Part shown: positions 35,585 to 44,295 of the stretch, piece by piece | Numbering within the stretch: position 1 is the first letter of the stretch | Layout of the letters: every line of letters starts with the position of its first letter | Assembly (NCBI RefSeq): GCF_013822795.1 | Contig: NZ_PNLB01000019.1 | Coordinates: 1 to 64,000, forward strand | DNA from: Phenylobacterium sp. | GTDB lineage: Bacteria; Pseudomonadota; Alphaproteobacteria; Caulobacterales; Caulobacteraceae | DNA: 64,000 nt | Direction: 5' to 3' | Translations under genes and position numbers: made by a program | Notes under the pieces: generated by a model | Told to the model about the DNA's origin: nothing | Databases searched by the model: none | Seen by the model: only the letters and a program-made list of their open reading frames with translations

Positions 35585-37390
35585 ATGCTGGTCGAGACCG
35601 ATAAACCCAAGGCCCGAGGCGGGGCGTCGGTCACCCAACAGGCCCTCGAAACCCAGACTTCCCTGCTGCCCTATGCGCTGGCCGTATTCGCAGTCAGCCT
35701 GCCGCTGCTGGTCTGGGCCGGGTCCTACGCCAGCAACGCGGTTTGGATGACCGGCACCTTCGCGATCTTCGCCATCGCCTGGGGCGTGTTCTACGCGGCG
35801 GTGAACTGGCTGAAAGAGCCGCAAGCCTTCACCAATGTGCGCAAGCGCGGCCAGATCCACATCATCTGCGGCCTGATCTGGGCTGTCGCGGTCGCCCAGC
35901 TGGCCGCCTTCGGCGACGGCGCGGGTCCGGTCCGCGACGAGCTGATGCTGATCTCCGTGGCCGCCGCCGTAATCGTCATATTCTTCACCGCGCCCTGGCT
36001 GCCCAGCCTGCTGATCGTCGGCTCGGCCACCGCCGCCGGGCCGCTCTATTACCTGCTGCGCGACCCGGCCGACCGAACCCTGGCCAACCTCGCCTGGGGC
36101 GGCATGGCGCTGGCCCTGGCGCTGTCCCTGATCCTCAACCGCATCCTGCGCCGTCAGTTCGCGCTGGCCGCCGAGCGGGAGGTGCTGATCGCCGACCGCG
36201 ACCTGCGCATGGACCAGGCCCGTCAGCTCGCCCAGTCGAAGTCGGACCTCGTCGCCACCCTCAGCCACGAGATCCGCAACGGCCTGACCGGCGTGGCCCA
36301 CGTGCTCGCTTCGGCCGTCGGCCAGAACGGCCGCAGCGCCCCGTCCCGCGAACAGCTGACGGCCGCGCTCGACGCCGCCAACGACCTGATCTCGGTGCTC
36401 AACACCACGCTCGACTCCGAGACTGCCGAGGCTGGCCGACTGGAAGTCGACACGCACGCCTTCGACGCCGTCGCGCTGATCCGCGACCTGGTGATCCTCA
36501 ACCGCCCCAACGCCGCCTCCCGCGGGCTGGAGCTGTCGCTGCACGTCTCCTCCGAACTGGCGGTGATGGAAGCTGGCGCGACCGTGGCCGACGTCCACCG
36601 CGCCCGCCAGATCCTCGCCAACCTGCTCGGCAACGCCCTGAAGTTCACCATCCGCGGCCGCGTCGAGGCCCGCGTCGAACTGGCCGCGCCGGGGCGGCTG
36701 TCGATCGAGATCGCCGACACCGGCCCCGGCCTCGCCAAGGAAGAGCTGGAGCAGGCGTTCGAGCCCTTCAATCGCATCGCCCGCACCAGCGCCGGCACCT
36801 CGGGCGCCGGCCTTGGTCTATCGCTCTCGCGCCAGTTGGCCCGCCTGATGGGCGGCGAACTCTCGGCCCATAGCGCCGTCGGCGTCGGTTCCTGCTTCCG
36901 ACTGGAACTGCCGTTCGACGCCAGCGCCCAGCCTGAGCGCGAGTTGGACGCCCCGATCGAACTGGTCGCCACCCTGCCCGAGGCCCGCCAGAGCATGCGC
37001 GTGTTGATCGCCGAGGACGACGCCCTAAACGCGGCCATGCTGCGCGCGGTGATCGAGCAGCTCGGCCACCAGGTGGTCCATGCCATCGACGGACGCCGCG
37101 CCCTCGACCTGGCGCGGGTCTGCGAGTTCGACCTGCTGATGATCGACGGCCGCATGCCCAACCTCGACGGCCCGGCCGCCATCGCCGCCATCCGCGAGCT
37201 CGACAGCGACAACGCCCAGGTGCCGATCGTCGCGGTCATCGGCGGTGACGCCGACGAGGCCGAGGAGTGCGCCGAGGCCGGCGCCGACGTCGTGCTGCGC
37301 AAGCCGGTCAGCGTCGCCGCAGTGGCCCGCGCGGTGGCCGACGCGGTCGCCGTCGACCGCCAAGCCCAGCCGGCGCGGGCCTTCGCCTAA
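35585..37390 (+). CDS. Membrane-bound hybrid sensor histidine kinase/response regulator
   Basis: A 601-residue hybrid kinase. Five to six transmembrane helices (about 28-185) with no large periplasmic sensor domain lead into a HisKA domain with His228 in TLSHEIRNGLTG. The usual HEIRTPL is changed to HEIRNGL. The ATPase domain has N-box NLLGNALKFT, G1 DTGPGLAK and G2 SGAGLGLSLS. A C-terminal receiver has acidic LIAEDDALN, phospho-acceptor Asp521 (LLMIDGRMPN) and Lys in LRKPVS. A terminal receiver needs an Hpt partner, and the cluster contains one at 32962. It faces a DUF2336 gene across a shared promoter region. A small hairpin (37389-37411) overlaps the stop. Confidence 0.9.
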   Translation: MLVETDKPKARGGASVTQQALETQTSLLPYALAVFAVSLPLLVWAGSYASNAVWMTGTFAIFAIAWGVFYAAVNWLKEPQAFTNVRKRGQIHIICGLIWAVAVAQLAAFGDGAGPVRDELMLISVAAAVIVIFFTAPWLPSLLIVGSATAAGPLYYLLRDPADRTLANLAWGGMALALALSLILNRILRRQFALAAEREVLIADRDLRMDQARQLAQSKSDLVATLSHEIRNGLTGVAHVLASAVGQNGRSAPSREQLTAALDAANDLISVLNTTLDSETAEAGRLEVDTHAFDAVALIRDLVILNRPNAASRGLELSLHVSSELAVMEAGATVADVHRARQILANLLGNALKFTIRGRVEARVELAAPGRLSIEIADTGPGLAKEELEQAFEPFNRIARTSAGTSGAGLGLSLSRQLARLMGGELSAHSAVGVGSCFRLELPFDASAQPERELDAPIELVATLPEARQSMRVLIAEDDALNAAMLRAVIEQLGHQVVHAIDGRRALDLARVCEFDLLMIDGRMPNLDGPAAIAAIRELDSDNAQVPIVAVIGGDADEAEECAEAGADVVLRKPVSVAAVARAVADAVAVDRQAQPARAFA

Positions 37391-37463
37391 GGCTGACGTC
37401 CGGACAGCCTTGAGGCTGCGCCCCGCCGCCGCCAAGATGCCTCCAACAACAAGGGAGGCGCGC

Positions 37464-38660
37464 GTGCTGCTGCAGGGTCTGAAGGTCGTCGAGTTCGCCT
37501 CCTACATCGCCGCGCCCGGCGCCGCTGGCGTGTTGGCCGACTGGGGCGCCGAAGTGATCAAGGTCGAGCGCCCCGAGGGCGACCCGATGCGTCACGTCTT
37601 CGGCGACGCCAAGAGCGACCTGTCAGGCAATCCGACCTTCGGCCTCGACAACCGCGGCAAGCGCGCCGTCGTGCTCGACATCTCCAAGCCCGAGGGGCGC
37701 GACGCCCTCGCCCGTCTCGCCGCCCAGGCCGACATCTTCCTGACCAATGTCCGCCCCGCCGCCCTCAAGCGCGCTGGGCTGGACGAGGCGACCTTGCGGG
37801 CCGCCAATCCTCGGCTGATCTACGCCATGGTCACCGGCTACGGCCTCGAGGGTCCCGACGCGGCCAAACCCGGCTTCGACGTCACCGCCTTCTGGTCGCG
37901 GGCGGGCGTGGCCCACATGCACGCACCCAAGGGCACGGACCCGTTCATCCTGCGCACCGGGGTCGGCGACCACATGACCTCGCTGGCCACCGTCTCGGCC
38001 ATCCTGGCGGCCGTCTACGAGCGCGAGCGAACCGGCCTTGGCCGTGTGGTCCAGACCTCGCTGCTGGCGACCGGCATCTACGCGGTCAGCTCCGACCTCG
38101 CGGTCCAGCTGGCCTTCGGCAAGCTAGCCTCCAACCGTCCGCGGAGCGCCCCCTTCGATCCGCTGGCCAATTTCTACCGCAGCCGCGACGGCCACTGGTT
38201 CGTGCTCAACCCGCGCGGCGCCAGCAATGACTGGCAACTGCTCTGCAAGACCTTCGAGCGGCCCGACCTGCCGGCCGACGAGCGCTTCGCCTCCGGCCGC
38301 GTGCGCCGCCAGAACAGCGCCGCCCTGGTCGAGCAGTTCGACGCCGCCTTCAGCCAGCTCGATTTCGAGGAAATCGCCCGGCGTCTGGACGAGGCCGACC
38401 TGGTCTGGGCGCCGGTGCAGACGCCCGCCGAGGTGGCTGCCGATCCGCAGGCCGCCGCCGCCGGGGCCTTCGTCGAGATCGAGGATGGCCAGGGCGGCGC
38501 CTACCGCTCGCCTGCTGCGCCGGCCCGCTTCCCCGGCGCCGACGCCGATCGCCGGCCGCCGGCGCCCGGCCTTGGCCAGCACACCCGCGAAGTGCTCGCC
38601 GAGATCGGCTACAGCCCGACGCAGATCGACGCCATGCTCAACGCCGGCGCCGCCGCTTAA
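37464..38660 (+). CDS. CaiB/BaiF family III CoA-transferase
   Basis: A 398-residue formyl-CoA-transferase-type enzyme that moves CoA between carboxylic acids, with an aspartate forming the acyl intermediate. It opens LLQGLKVVEFASYIAAPGAAGVLADWGAEVIKVE, the family signature. NRGKRAVVLDISKPEGRDAL and YGLEGPDAAKPGFDVTAFW follow, and Asp in the latter region is the likely catalytic residue. The start is GTG 37464 with AAGGGAGG 5 nt upstream; in-frame sequence further upstream is not homologous. The substrate is unknown. It is convergent with the lytic transglycosylase, 8 bp between stops. Confidence 0.9.
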   Translation: MLLQGLKVVEFASYIAAPGAAGVLADWGAEVIKVERPEGDPMRHVFGDAKSDLSGNPTFGLDNRGKRAVVLDISKPEGRDALARLAAQADIFLTNVRPAALKRAGLDEATLRAANPRLIYAMVTGYGLEGPDAAKPGFDVTAFWSRAGVAHMHAPKGTDPFILRTGVGDHMTSLATVSAILAAVYERERTGLGRVVQTSLLATGIYAVSSDLAVQLAFGKLASNRPRSAPFDPLANFYRSRDGHWFVLNPRGASNDWQLLCKTFERPDLPADERFASGRVRRQNSAALVEQFDAAFSQLDFEEIARRLDEADLVWAPVQTPAEVAADPQAAAAGAFVEIEDGQGGAYRSPAAPARFPGADADRRPPAPGLGQHTREVLAEIGYSPTQIDAMLNAGAAA

Positions 38661-38668
38661 CTGACCCG

Positions 38669-39493
38669 TTAGCTTGCCTTGTCGCGAGCCTCGGAGAGCA
38701 CCCGCAGCATCTCGCTGGTGAACAGCGACCCGGTCATCCGCTGGCCGGCGCTGGCGTCGTCGTCGGACTTGGTTCCGCGCAGGATCAGGTCGACCATGGC
38801 GTCCTGGCTGGCCTGCAGCTGTTGCTGCCGAGCCGAGGCGTACTGCACGAAATTGGTGTCGGCCGGGGCCTGACGCGGGGCGGTCGAGGCCGGGCCATGC
38901 GCGCCCTTGGTCAGGTTCGCATAGACCTCGGACACCGTCGCCGGGCGGCCGTCGCGATAGAAGATCGAGCGGTTGGCGCTGGCCGCATCCGGGAACATCG
39001 CCGCCGCGCTCGCGCCCGGCTGGCTGCGCACCGCCTCGATCAGCCGCGCCGAGCCCTGCGGTCCCAGGAAGTGCGCGGCGTAGAGCTCGCCGGCGGTCGG
39101 CGTGCGGCCAACCCGGCCCTTTAGGTACGAGGCATGATCGGAGGTCAGCTCCCCGGCCATCAGCGAGGCCGCATGCGGGTCCATCCGCAGGTCCATCACC
39201 GCCTTGCGCGCCTCGGCGCCGGCCACCCGGTAGCGGCCGTCCGCCCCCTTGGTGATCAGTTCCGAATAGCGGGCGTAACCGTACTTGGCGCCGTGCTGCT
39301 TGAGTGTCGCCAGCCAGGTCTGTTCGACGAACTGGAATAGGCCCGCGGCGGACGACGTCGGGGCCTTGGCCCGCGGGTTGTAGCCGCTCTCGCGCGCGGC
39401 GGTCTTCATGAGGAAGGTGAAATCGACGCCAGTGGCGTTCGAGGCCCGCTGAATCGCGGCCTCCACAACTCCCCTGATTCCTTCGATCGCCAT
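38669..39493 (-). CDS. SLT-domain lytic transglycosylase
   Basis: A 274-residue protein with an N-terminal SLT lysozyme-like domain (about 8-170). The catalytic Glu is Glu35 in TAARESGYNP, followed by SSAAGLFQFVEQTWL and YAAHFLGPQGSARLI, typical of this group. It cleaves peptidoglycan glycan strands, as in assembly of cell-envelope structures. No classical signal peptide is visible. The C-terminal third is low-complexity and glutamine-rich (ARQQQLQASQ). The ATG at 39493 is chosen; an ATG at 39514 lies within a 27-bp inverted repeat and would add 7 residues. No good SD precedes either. Confidence 0.84.
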   Translation of the reverse strand: MAIEGIRGVVEAAIQRASNATGVDFTFLMKTAARESGYNPRAKAPTSSAAGLFQFVEQTWLATLKQHGAKYGYARYSELITKGADGRYRVAGAEARKAVMDLRMDPHAASLMAGELTSDHASYLKGRVGRTPTAGELYAAHFLGPQGSARLIEAVRSQPGASAAAMFPDAASANRSIFYRDGRPATVSEVYANLTKGAHGPASTAPRQAPADTNFVQYASARQQQLQASQDAMVDLILRGTKSDDDASAGQRMTGSLFTSEMLRVLSEARDKAS

Positions 39494-39510
39494 GGGCCAG
39501 ATGTGCCCGG

Positions 39511-39537
39511 ACATGGTTAACGCGTCGCTAACCATGT
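39511..39537. promoter_or_regulatory. Perfect inverted repeat, CtrA-like element
   Basis: ACATGGTTA (39511-39519) and TAACCATGT (39529-39537) are perfect 9-bp arms around a 9-bp spacer. On the minus strand it includes TTAG-N7-TTAACCAT, one mismatch from the CtrA consensus TTAA-N7-TTAA. It lies between the divergent transglycosylase and aldo/keto reductase genes and could control either. Confidence 0.45.
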
Positions 39538-39613
39538 TCTTTGGTCTGGGTCGCCTGCGCCGCGCGCAGCTGCTACCGATCTTGCGCTTCCCACCCTTCT
39601 GCGAGGACCACCG

Positions 39614-40435
39614 ATGACCCAGCCGCTGCTCACCTTCAACGACGGGGCGGTGGTCCCCCAGCTCGGCCTCGGTGTCTGGCAGGTGCCTGACGACGAAGCG
39701 GCCACCATTGTCGAGGCCGCCGTCGACGCCGGCTACCGCCACGTCGACACCGCCGCCATCTACCAGAACGAAAAGGGCGTCGGCGAAGGCCTCAGGCGCG
39801 CCGCGGCCGGCGGCGAGGTCGTGCTGACCACCAAGCTCTGGAATGAGAGCCAGGGCTATGATCGCGCCCTCAAGGCGTTCGACAAGTCGCTCGCGCGCCT
39901 GGGACGCGACAGCGTCGATCTCTACCTGATCCACTGGCCCTGTCCGACCCAGGACCTCTACGTCGAAAGCTGGAAGGCCCTGATCCGCCTGAAGGAGGAA
40001 GGCCGCACCAAGTCGATCGGCGTCTCCAACTTCGCCGCCCAACATCTCCGCCGGATCGTCGACGAGACTGGGGTCGCCCCGGCCGTCAACCAGGTCGAGC
40101 TGCATCCGCGCTTCCAGCAGACCGCCCTGCGGGCGGCGCACCAGGAGCTGGGCGTCATCACCGAATGCTGGAGCCCGCTTGGCCAAGGCAAGGTCCTGGA
40201 CGATCCGGTGATCGGCAAGATCGCCGCCAAGCACGGCAAGACCCCGGCCCAGGCGATCATCCGCTGGCACCTCGACAGTGGCTTCCTGGTGATCCCGAAG
40301 TCGGCCAATCTGGGCCGCCTGCGCCAGAACTTCGACGTCTTCGACTTCGCGCTCAACGCCGAGGACATGGCCGCCTTCGCCACCCTCGACAGCCCCGACG
40401 GCCGCATTGGCGCGGACCCCCTGAAGTTTGGCTGA
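39614..40435 (+). CDS. Aldo/keto reductase (2,5-diketo-gluconate reductase-like)
   Basis: A 273-residue NADPH-dependent TIM-barrel reductase. The catalytic tetrad is complete: Asp45 and Tyr50 (GYRHVDTAAIYQNE), Lys74 (LTTKLW) and His107 (LYLIHWP). The cofactor-binding IPKSANLGRLRQN segment near the C-terminus matches DkgA-type enzymes. The physiological substrate is probably a small aldehyde or keto-acid. It is transcribed alone. A 10-bp stem hairpin follows at 40446. Confidence 0.92.
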   Translation: MTQPLLTFNDGAVVPQLGLGVWQVPDDEAATIVEAAVDAGYRHVDTAAIYQNEKGVGEGLRRAAAGGEVVLTTKLWNESQGYDRALKAFDKSLARLGRDSVDLYLIHWPCPTQDLYVESWKALIRLKEEGRTKSIGVSNFAAQHLRRIVDETGVAPAVNQVELHPRFQQTALRAAHQELGVITECWSPLGQGKVLDDPVIGKIAAKHGKTPAQAIIRWHLDSGFLVIPKSANLGRLRQNFDVFDFALNAEDMAAFATLDSPDGRIGADPLKFG

Positions 40436-40445
40436 GAACGCCCCA

Positions 40446-40478
40446 GGCGGGGTGGCGCCACTTGGTCACCACCCCGCC
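40446..40478 (+). terminator. Hairpin, possible terminator after the aldo/keto reductase gene
   Basis: GGCGGGGTGG (40446-40455) pairs perfectly with CCACCCCGCC (40469-40478) around a 13-nt loop. No U-run follows on either strand, so it may be an mRNA-stabilising 3' end rather than a classical intrinsic terminator. Confidence 0.5.
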
Positions 40479-40564
40479 AAAGTTGCGCTTCTCCACGGCC
40501 AAGCTTCGGACATGATCGCGGCGCGACCCTTTGTTTCAGCGACGAAAACAAAGGGAGGTCGCCA

Positions 40565-41251
40565 ATGGTCATCCGTCAGTTCATGCCGGTCGTGCTCGGC
40601 CCGTCGAAGCCTCGTTCCGGCCGATCTCCGGCCGTGACCGCGGCCATCGCCCTGTCCGTGATCGTCCATGGCGGCCTCGCCGCCTATCTCGCCGTCAAGA
40701 CCTGGACCCCGCCCGAGCCGGAGGCCCTGCCAGAAGGCCCTATCATCAACGTCCAGACCTGGACGCCGCCGCCCCCGCCGCCCAAACCCGTGACGCACAC
40801 CGAGCGCGCCGCCTCGCCACGCCCGCCGGTCGACCTCGACCTGCCGTTCACACCGCCCCCGCCGATCCCCATGGCGCCGACGCCGTCGCCCCCCCCGACG
40901 GAACCGCCGACGACCATCGCTCCACCGGCCCCGCCGACGCCTGCGCCGCCGGCCGTGATCGTGGCCCCGAACTGGCTCAAGCGCCCTGGCGCCACCGAAT
41001 TCGCCCGCTTCTATCCGGACTCCGCCCAGCGGCGCGGGATCGGCGGCACGGCGACGATCTCCTGCCAGGTCAGCGCCGCCGGCTCGCTCAGCGGCTGTTC
41101 AGTCGCCCGGGAGTCACCGGCCGACGAAGGCTTCGGCCGCGCGGCGCTCAAGCTCGCCCCCTACTTCCGGATGAGCCCGATGACCCGCGACGGCCAGCCG
41201 GTGGAAGGCGGCACGGTCCAGATCCCGATCCGCTTCAACCTCGGCGGCTGA
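40565..41251 (+). CDS. TonB family energy-transducer protein
   Basis: A 228-residue TonB-like protein: a cytoplasmic N-terminus, one membrane anchor (about 24-44, [21 protein letters not shown]), and a Pro-rich periplasmic spacer (about 47-135). The C-terminal TonB domain (about 145-228) includes [22 protein letters not shown] and [18 protein letters not shown]. It transmits proton-motive force from ExbB/ExbD to outer-membrane receptors such as the one at 17346. No exbB or exbD is next to it. AAAGGGAGG lies 9 nt upstream of the ATG. Confidence 0.88.
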   Translation: MVIRQFMPVVLGPSKPRSGRSPAVTAAIALSVIVHGGLAAYLAVKTWTPPEPEALPEGPIINVQTWTPPPPPPKPVTHTERAASPRPPVDLDLPFTPPPPIPMAPTPSPPPTEPPTTIAPPAPPTPAPPAVIVAPNWLKRPGATEFARFYPDSAQRRGIGGTATISCQVSAAGSLSGCSVARESPADEGFGRAALKLAPYFRMSPMTRDGQPVEGGTVQIPIRFNLGG

Positions 41252-41270
41252 AACCCGGCCCTCGGCCTGC

Positions 41271-42440
41271 TCAATAGCTCTTGGGCAGGCCGAGCACGCG
41301 CTCGGCGATGTAGTTCATCACCATCTCGCGGCTGATCGGCGCGATGCGGGCGATCATCGCCTCGCGGAAGTAGCGCTCGACGTGGAATTCCTTGGCGTAG
41401 CCCATGCCGCCGTGGGCCAGCACCGCCGCCTCGCAGGCATGAAAGCCAGCCTCGCCGCCCAGGTACTTGGCCGCATTGGCCTCCGCCCCGCACTCGCGCC
41501 CGGCGTCGAACAGCGCCGCGGCCTTGAACGCCATCAGGTTCGCCGCCTCGAGCTCGGCCCAGGACTTGGCCAGCGGATGGGCGACGCCCTGGTTCTGGCC
41601 GATCGGCCGGCCGAACACGACCCGCTCCTTGGCGTAAGTCGCCGCCCGCGCCAGCGCCGCGCGGCCCAGGCCCACCGCTTCGGCCGCGAACAGCACCCGT
41701 TCAGGGTTCAGACCGTCGAGCAGATAGTAGAACCCGCGCCCCTCCTCGCCGATCAGGTCCCCGGCCGGGACCTCCAGGTTGTCGATGAAGACGCTGTTCG
41801 ACTCCACCGCCTTGCGGCCCATCTTCGGGATCACCGTGGCGCTGATCTTCGAGCGGTCGAAGTCGGTGTAGAACAGGCTTAGCCCCTCGGTCGGCTTCTT
41901 GACCTGATCCTTCGGCGTGGTCCGCGCGATGATCAGCATCTTGTTGGCGCGCTGGGCCATGGTGGTCCACACCTTGCGGCCTGTGATCACATAGCCGTCG
42001 TTGGTGCGCACCGCGCGCGTGGTCAAGCTGGTGGTGTCGAGCCCGGAGTCCGGCTCGGTGATGCCGATGCAGATCTTGTCCTCGCCGGACATCAGCCGCG
42101 GTATCGCCCGGTTCCTGAGCTCCTGGCTGCCATACCTGACGATAGGCATGGGTCCGAAGATGTTTAGGTGCATGGCGCTGGCCCCGGAAAACCCCGCGCC
42201 CGACTGGGTCACCGCCTGCATGACCAGCGCCGCCTCGGTCAGCCCCAGGCCCGCCCCGCCCAGCTCGGCCGGCATCGCCGTGCCCAGCCAGCCGCCGGCC
42301 GCCATGGCGGCCACGAATTCCTCAGGAAAATCACCGCTCTCGTCGGTCTGACGCCAGTAGTCGGCGTCGAACTGGGCGCAGAGCCGGGTCACACTCTCGA
42401 CGATGGCTTCCTGTTCTTCGTTCAACCAGAAGCCGCTCAT
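41271..42440 (-). CDS. Acyl-CoA dehydrogenase
   Basis: A 389-residue FAD-dependent acyl-CoA dehydrogenase introducing a trans double bond into an acyl-CoA. N-terminal helical, middle beta and C-terminal helical domains follow the family order. Marks are KICIGITEPDSGLDTTSLTTRA (the first acyl-CoA dehydrogenase signature), GRKVWTTMAQRANKML and the C-terminal AVLAHGGMGYAKEFHVERYFREA. Chain-length preference cannot be read from sequence. It lies 10 bp after the ThiO-like gene on the same strand and may be the last gene of a five-gene run with an ABC exporter. Confidence 0.92.
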   Translation of the reverse strand: MSGFWLNEEQEAIVESVTRLCAQFDADYWRQTDESGDFPEEFVAAMAAGGWLGTAMPAELGGAGLGLTEAALVMQAVTQSGAGFSGASAMHLNIFGPMPIVRYGSQELRNRAIPRLMSGEDKICIGITEPDSGLDTTSLTTRAVRTNDGYVITGRKVWTTMAQRANKMLIIARTTPKDQVKKPTEGLSLFYTDFDRSKISATVIPKMGRKAVESNSVFIDNLEVPAGDLIGEEGRGFYYLLDGLNPERVLFAAEAVGLGRAALARAATYAKERVVFGRPIGQNQGVAHPLAKSWAELEAANLMAFKAAALFDAGRECGAEANAAKYLGGEAGFHACEAAVLAHGGMGYAKEFHVERYFREAMIARIAPISREMVMNYIAERVLGLPKSY

Positions 42441-42450
42441 CGTTTTCTCC

Positions 42451-43488
42451 CTACTTCGCCGGGGCGTCGAACCTCGCCGGACTCATGGCCTCTGCAAAGG
42501 GACCAGCTTCCCCTTCCGTCACGCAAGCCACGATCAGCCGGGCGACCAGCGGGGCCAGCAGCCACCCGTTGCGCCGCGCCCCGACCGCCAGCAGCACGTC
42601 CTGGTGCCGCCCGCGCCCGACCATCGGCAGGCCGTCGGGAGTCGCCCCGCGCACGCCGGTCTCGGCCTCGAAGCTCGCGCCGACCAAGTGCGGGAACAGG
42701 CGCGCCCCGGCCGCCTTCAGCGGTTCGACCTTCGCCGGCTCGACGGCCCGATCACCCAGACCCGCCTCCATCGTCGCCCCGATCGTCAGCCCGCCCGGCG
42801 CGCTGGTGACATAGGCCCCCTGCCCGCGCACGACCACGCCGCGATAGGCCCGCTCGCGGGTGCGCAGAATGTGCCCCTTGATCGGCGAGATGTGCGACAG
42901 CTCAGGCGCCACCACAGCCAGGTCGCGCCCGGCTCCGGTGGCGATCACCAACCGCTCGCCGCCCTCGAACCCATTGGCCGCCTGCTGGCGAAACTCGACC
43001 CCGGCCTCGCCGGCCGCGCGGCGCAGCGCCGCCAGCGCCGCGCCAGCCTCGATGCGCCAATCCTCGCGCACCAGCAGCCCGCGCCGCCAGCCGTCGGCCA
43101 GGTCGGGGGCCAGCCCCGCCAGCGCCCCGCGCTCCAGCTCGGTCGGATGCAGGCCAAGGCCGCGCAGCGAACCGTCGATCCGGGCGAGAAAGTCGTCGTC
43201 GCCCACCGCCACCGCGCCGGCGCGGTCGACGGTGAGGCCGATCCGCGCCTCCAGCGCCGGCCATAGGTTACGGGCGGCCATCAGCAGCGAAAAATGCGGC
43301 GTGGCGCTGGCGTCCAGCACAGCCTCGAAGGCCGGCGCCAGCATGCCGGCGGCCACGCCCGAGGCGTTGTCCGCCGGCTGGGCCGGATCGAACACGGTGA
43401 CCCGCGCCCCCGCATCCGCCAGGGCCAGGGCGGTGGTCAGGCCCAGCGCGCCGGCCCCGGCCACAGTAATCTTGGGGCCTTTGCTCAT
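42451..43488 (-). CDS. FAD-dependent glycine oxidase-like (ThiO/DAO family) oxidoreductase
   Basis: A 345-residue D-amino-acid-oxidase-fold flavoprotein. The FAD-binding ITVAGAGALGLTTALALADAG (8-28) opens the chain, and SPIKGHILRTRER plus the GVRGATPDGLPMVG segment near residue 290 resemble ThiO/DadA enzymes. ThiO oxidises glycine for thiazole synthesis, but no other thiamin gene is adjacent, so a different amine substrate is possible. Ten bp separate it from the acyl-CoA dehydrogenase and 30 bp from the ABC permease upstream. Confidence 0.82.
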   Translation of the reverse strand: MSKGPKITVAGAGALGLTTALALADAGARVTVFDPAQPADNASGVAAGMLAPAFEAVLDASATPHFSLLMAARNLWPALEARIGLTVDRAGAVAVGDDDFLARIDGSLRGLGLHPTELERGALAGLAPDLADGWRRGLLVREDWRIEAGAALAALRRAAGEAGVEFRQQAANGFEGGERLVIATGAGRDLAVVAPELSHISPIKGHILRTRERAYRGVVVRGQGAYVTSAPGGLTIGATMEAGLGDRAVEPAKVEPLKAAGARLFPHLVGASFEAETGVRGATPDGLPMVGRGRHQDVLLAVGARRNGWLLAPLVARLIVACVTEGEAGPFAEAMSPARFDAPAK

Positions 43489-43518
43489 GGGCCTAACGAA
43501 CGGGCTTCGCGTCCAAAA

Positions 43519-44295
43519 TCAAGTCCCGGGCGAGGCGCCGCGCCGATAGCGCCGCAGGCCCAGGTGGAACAGGCCCGCAGCCAGGGCGCCATAGCCCAAC
43601 GCCGAGGCGACCACGACCGCCACCGCACCCAAGCTCGGCTCGCGCAGCATCTTCACCGGCGCCAGCACCACGAACGCAGCCGGCAGGACCGTATAGGCCG
43701 CGACCTTCACCAGCCCCTGGTGGATCGATCCCGGATAGCTGGAGAACAGCAGTGTGAAGTCGGTCAGATCGCGGGCGAAGCTGCGCGCCCCGGCCGCCCA
43801 GAACGCCAGGCTGGCGAACGAGATCGCGGCGGAGACATAGACGATGCCGCCCGCGGCGACGGCCAGGACCAACAACGGAAGGTGCGCCCACTCCACCTGC
43901 GCGAACAGCGCCAGCACTGCAACGCCGCAGACCAGATCGCCCCAGGCGGTGGCGATGCTCTCGCGGGCCAGCAGGCGCGAGATCAACCCGGCGGGCTGGA
44001 TCAGCAGCCCTTCCAGGTCTCCGCGGGCGATCGATCCGGCCATGTCGCGATAGCCGCCCGCCAACGCCCCGGCCAGACCGACAATGCACATCGTCAGCCC
44101 CAGCAGCAGCGCGACGTCAGCCATGCCCCAGCCGCCGACGCTGCGGAAGCCGGCGAAGAACAGCGCCCACAAGATCAGGAACACCAGGTCGTTGACGATC
44201 ATGCCGCCGACCTGCAGCGCGAAGTTGGCCTTGTCGGCGAACGACATCCGTACCGAGGCGGCGGCCTCGGCGGCGTAAAGCGCGATGAACCGCAT
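43519..44295 (-). CDS. ABC-2 type exporter permease (DUF990-like)
   Basis: A 258-residue, six-helix membrane protein of the ABC-2 superfamily, starting MRFIALYAAEAAASVRMSF and carrying SYPGSIHQGLVKVAAYTVLPAAFV, a family signature. It pairs with the following permease to form the membrane part of an exporter driven by the ATPase at 45094. The ATG overlaps the previous stop by one base (TAATG). Related three-gene exporters are of mostly unknown substrate. Confidence 0.88.
   Translation of the reverse strand: MRFIALYAAEAAASVRMSFADKANFALQVGGMIVNDLVFLILWALFFAGFRSVGGWGMADVALLLGLTMCIVGLAGALAGGYRDMAGSIARGDLEGLLIQPAGLISRLLARESIATAWGDLVCGVAVLALFAQVEWAHLPLLVLAVAAGGIVYVSAAISFASLAFWAAGARSFARDLTDFTLLFSSYPGSIHQGLVKVAAYTVLPAAFVVLAPVKMLREPSLGAVAVVVASALGYGALAAGLFHLGLRRYRRGASPGT

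Noticed and set aside
37389-37411. AAGGCTG/CAGCCTT hairpin at the end of the hybrid-kinase gene as a terminator
   Set aside because: Only 7 bp, overlaps the stop codon and has no U-run.
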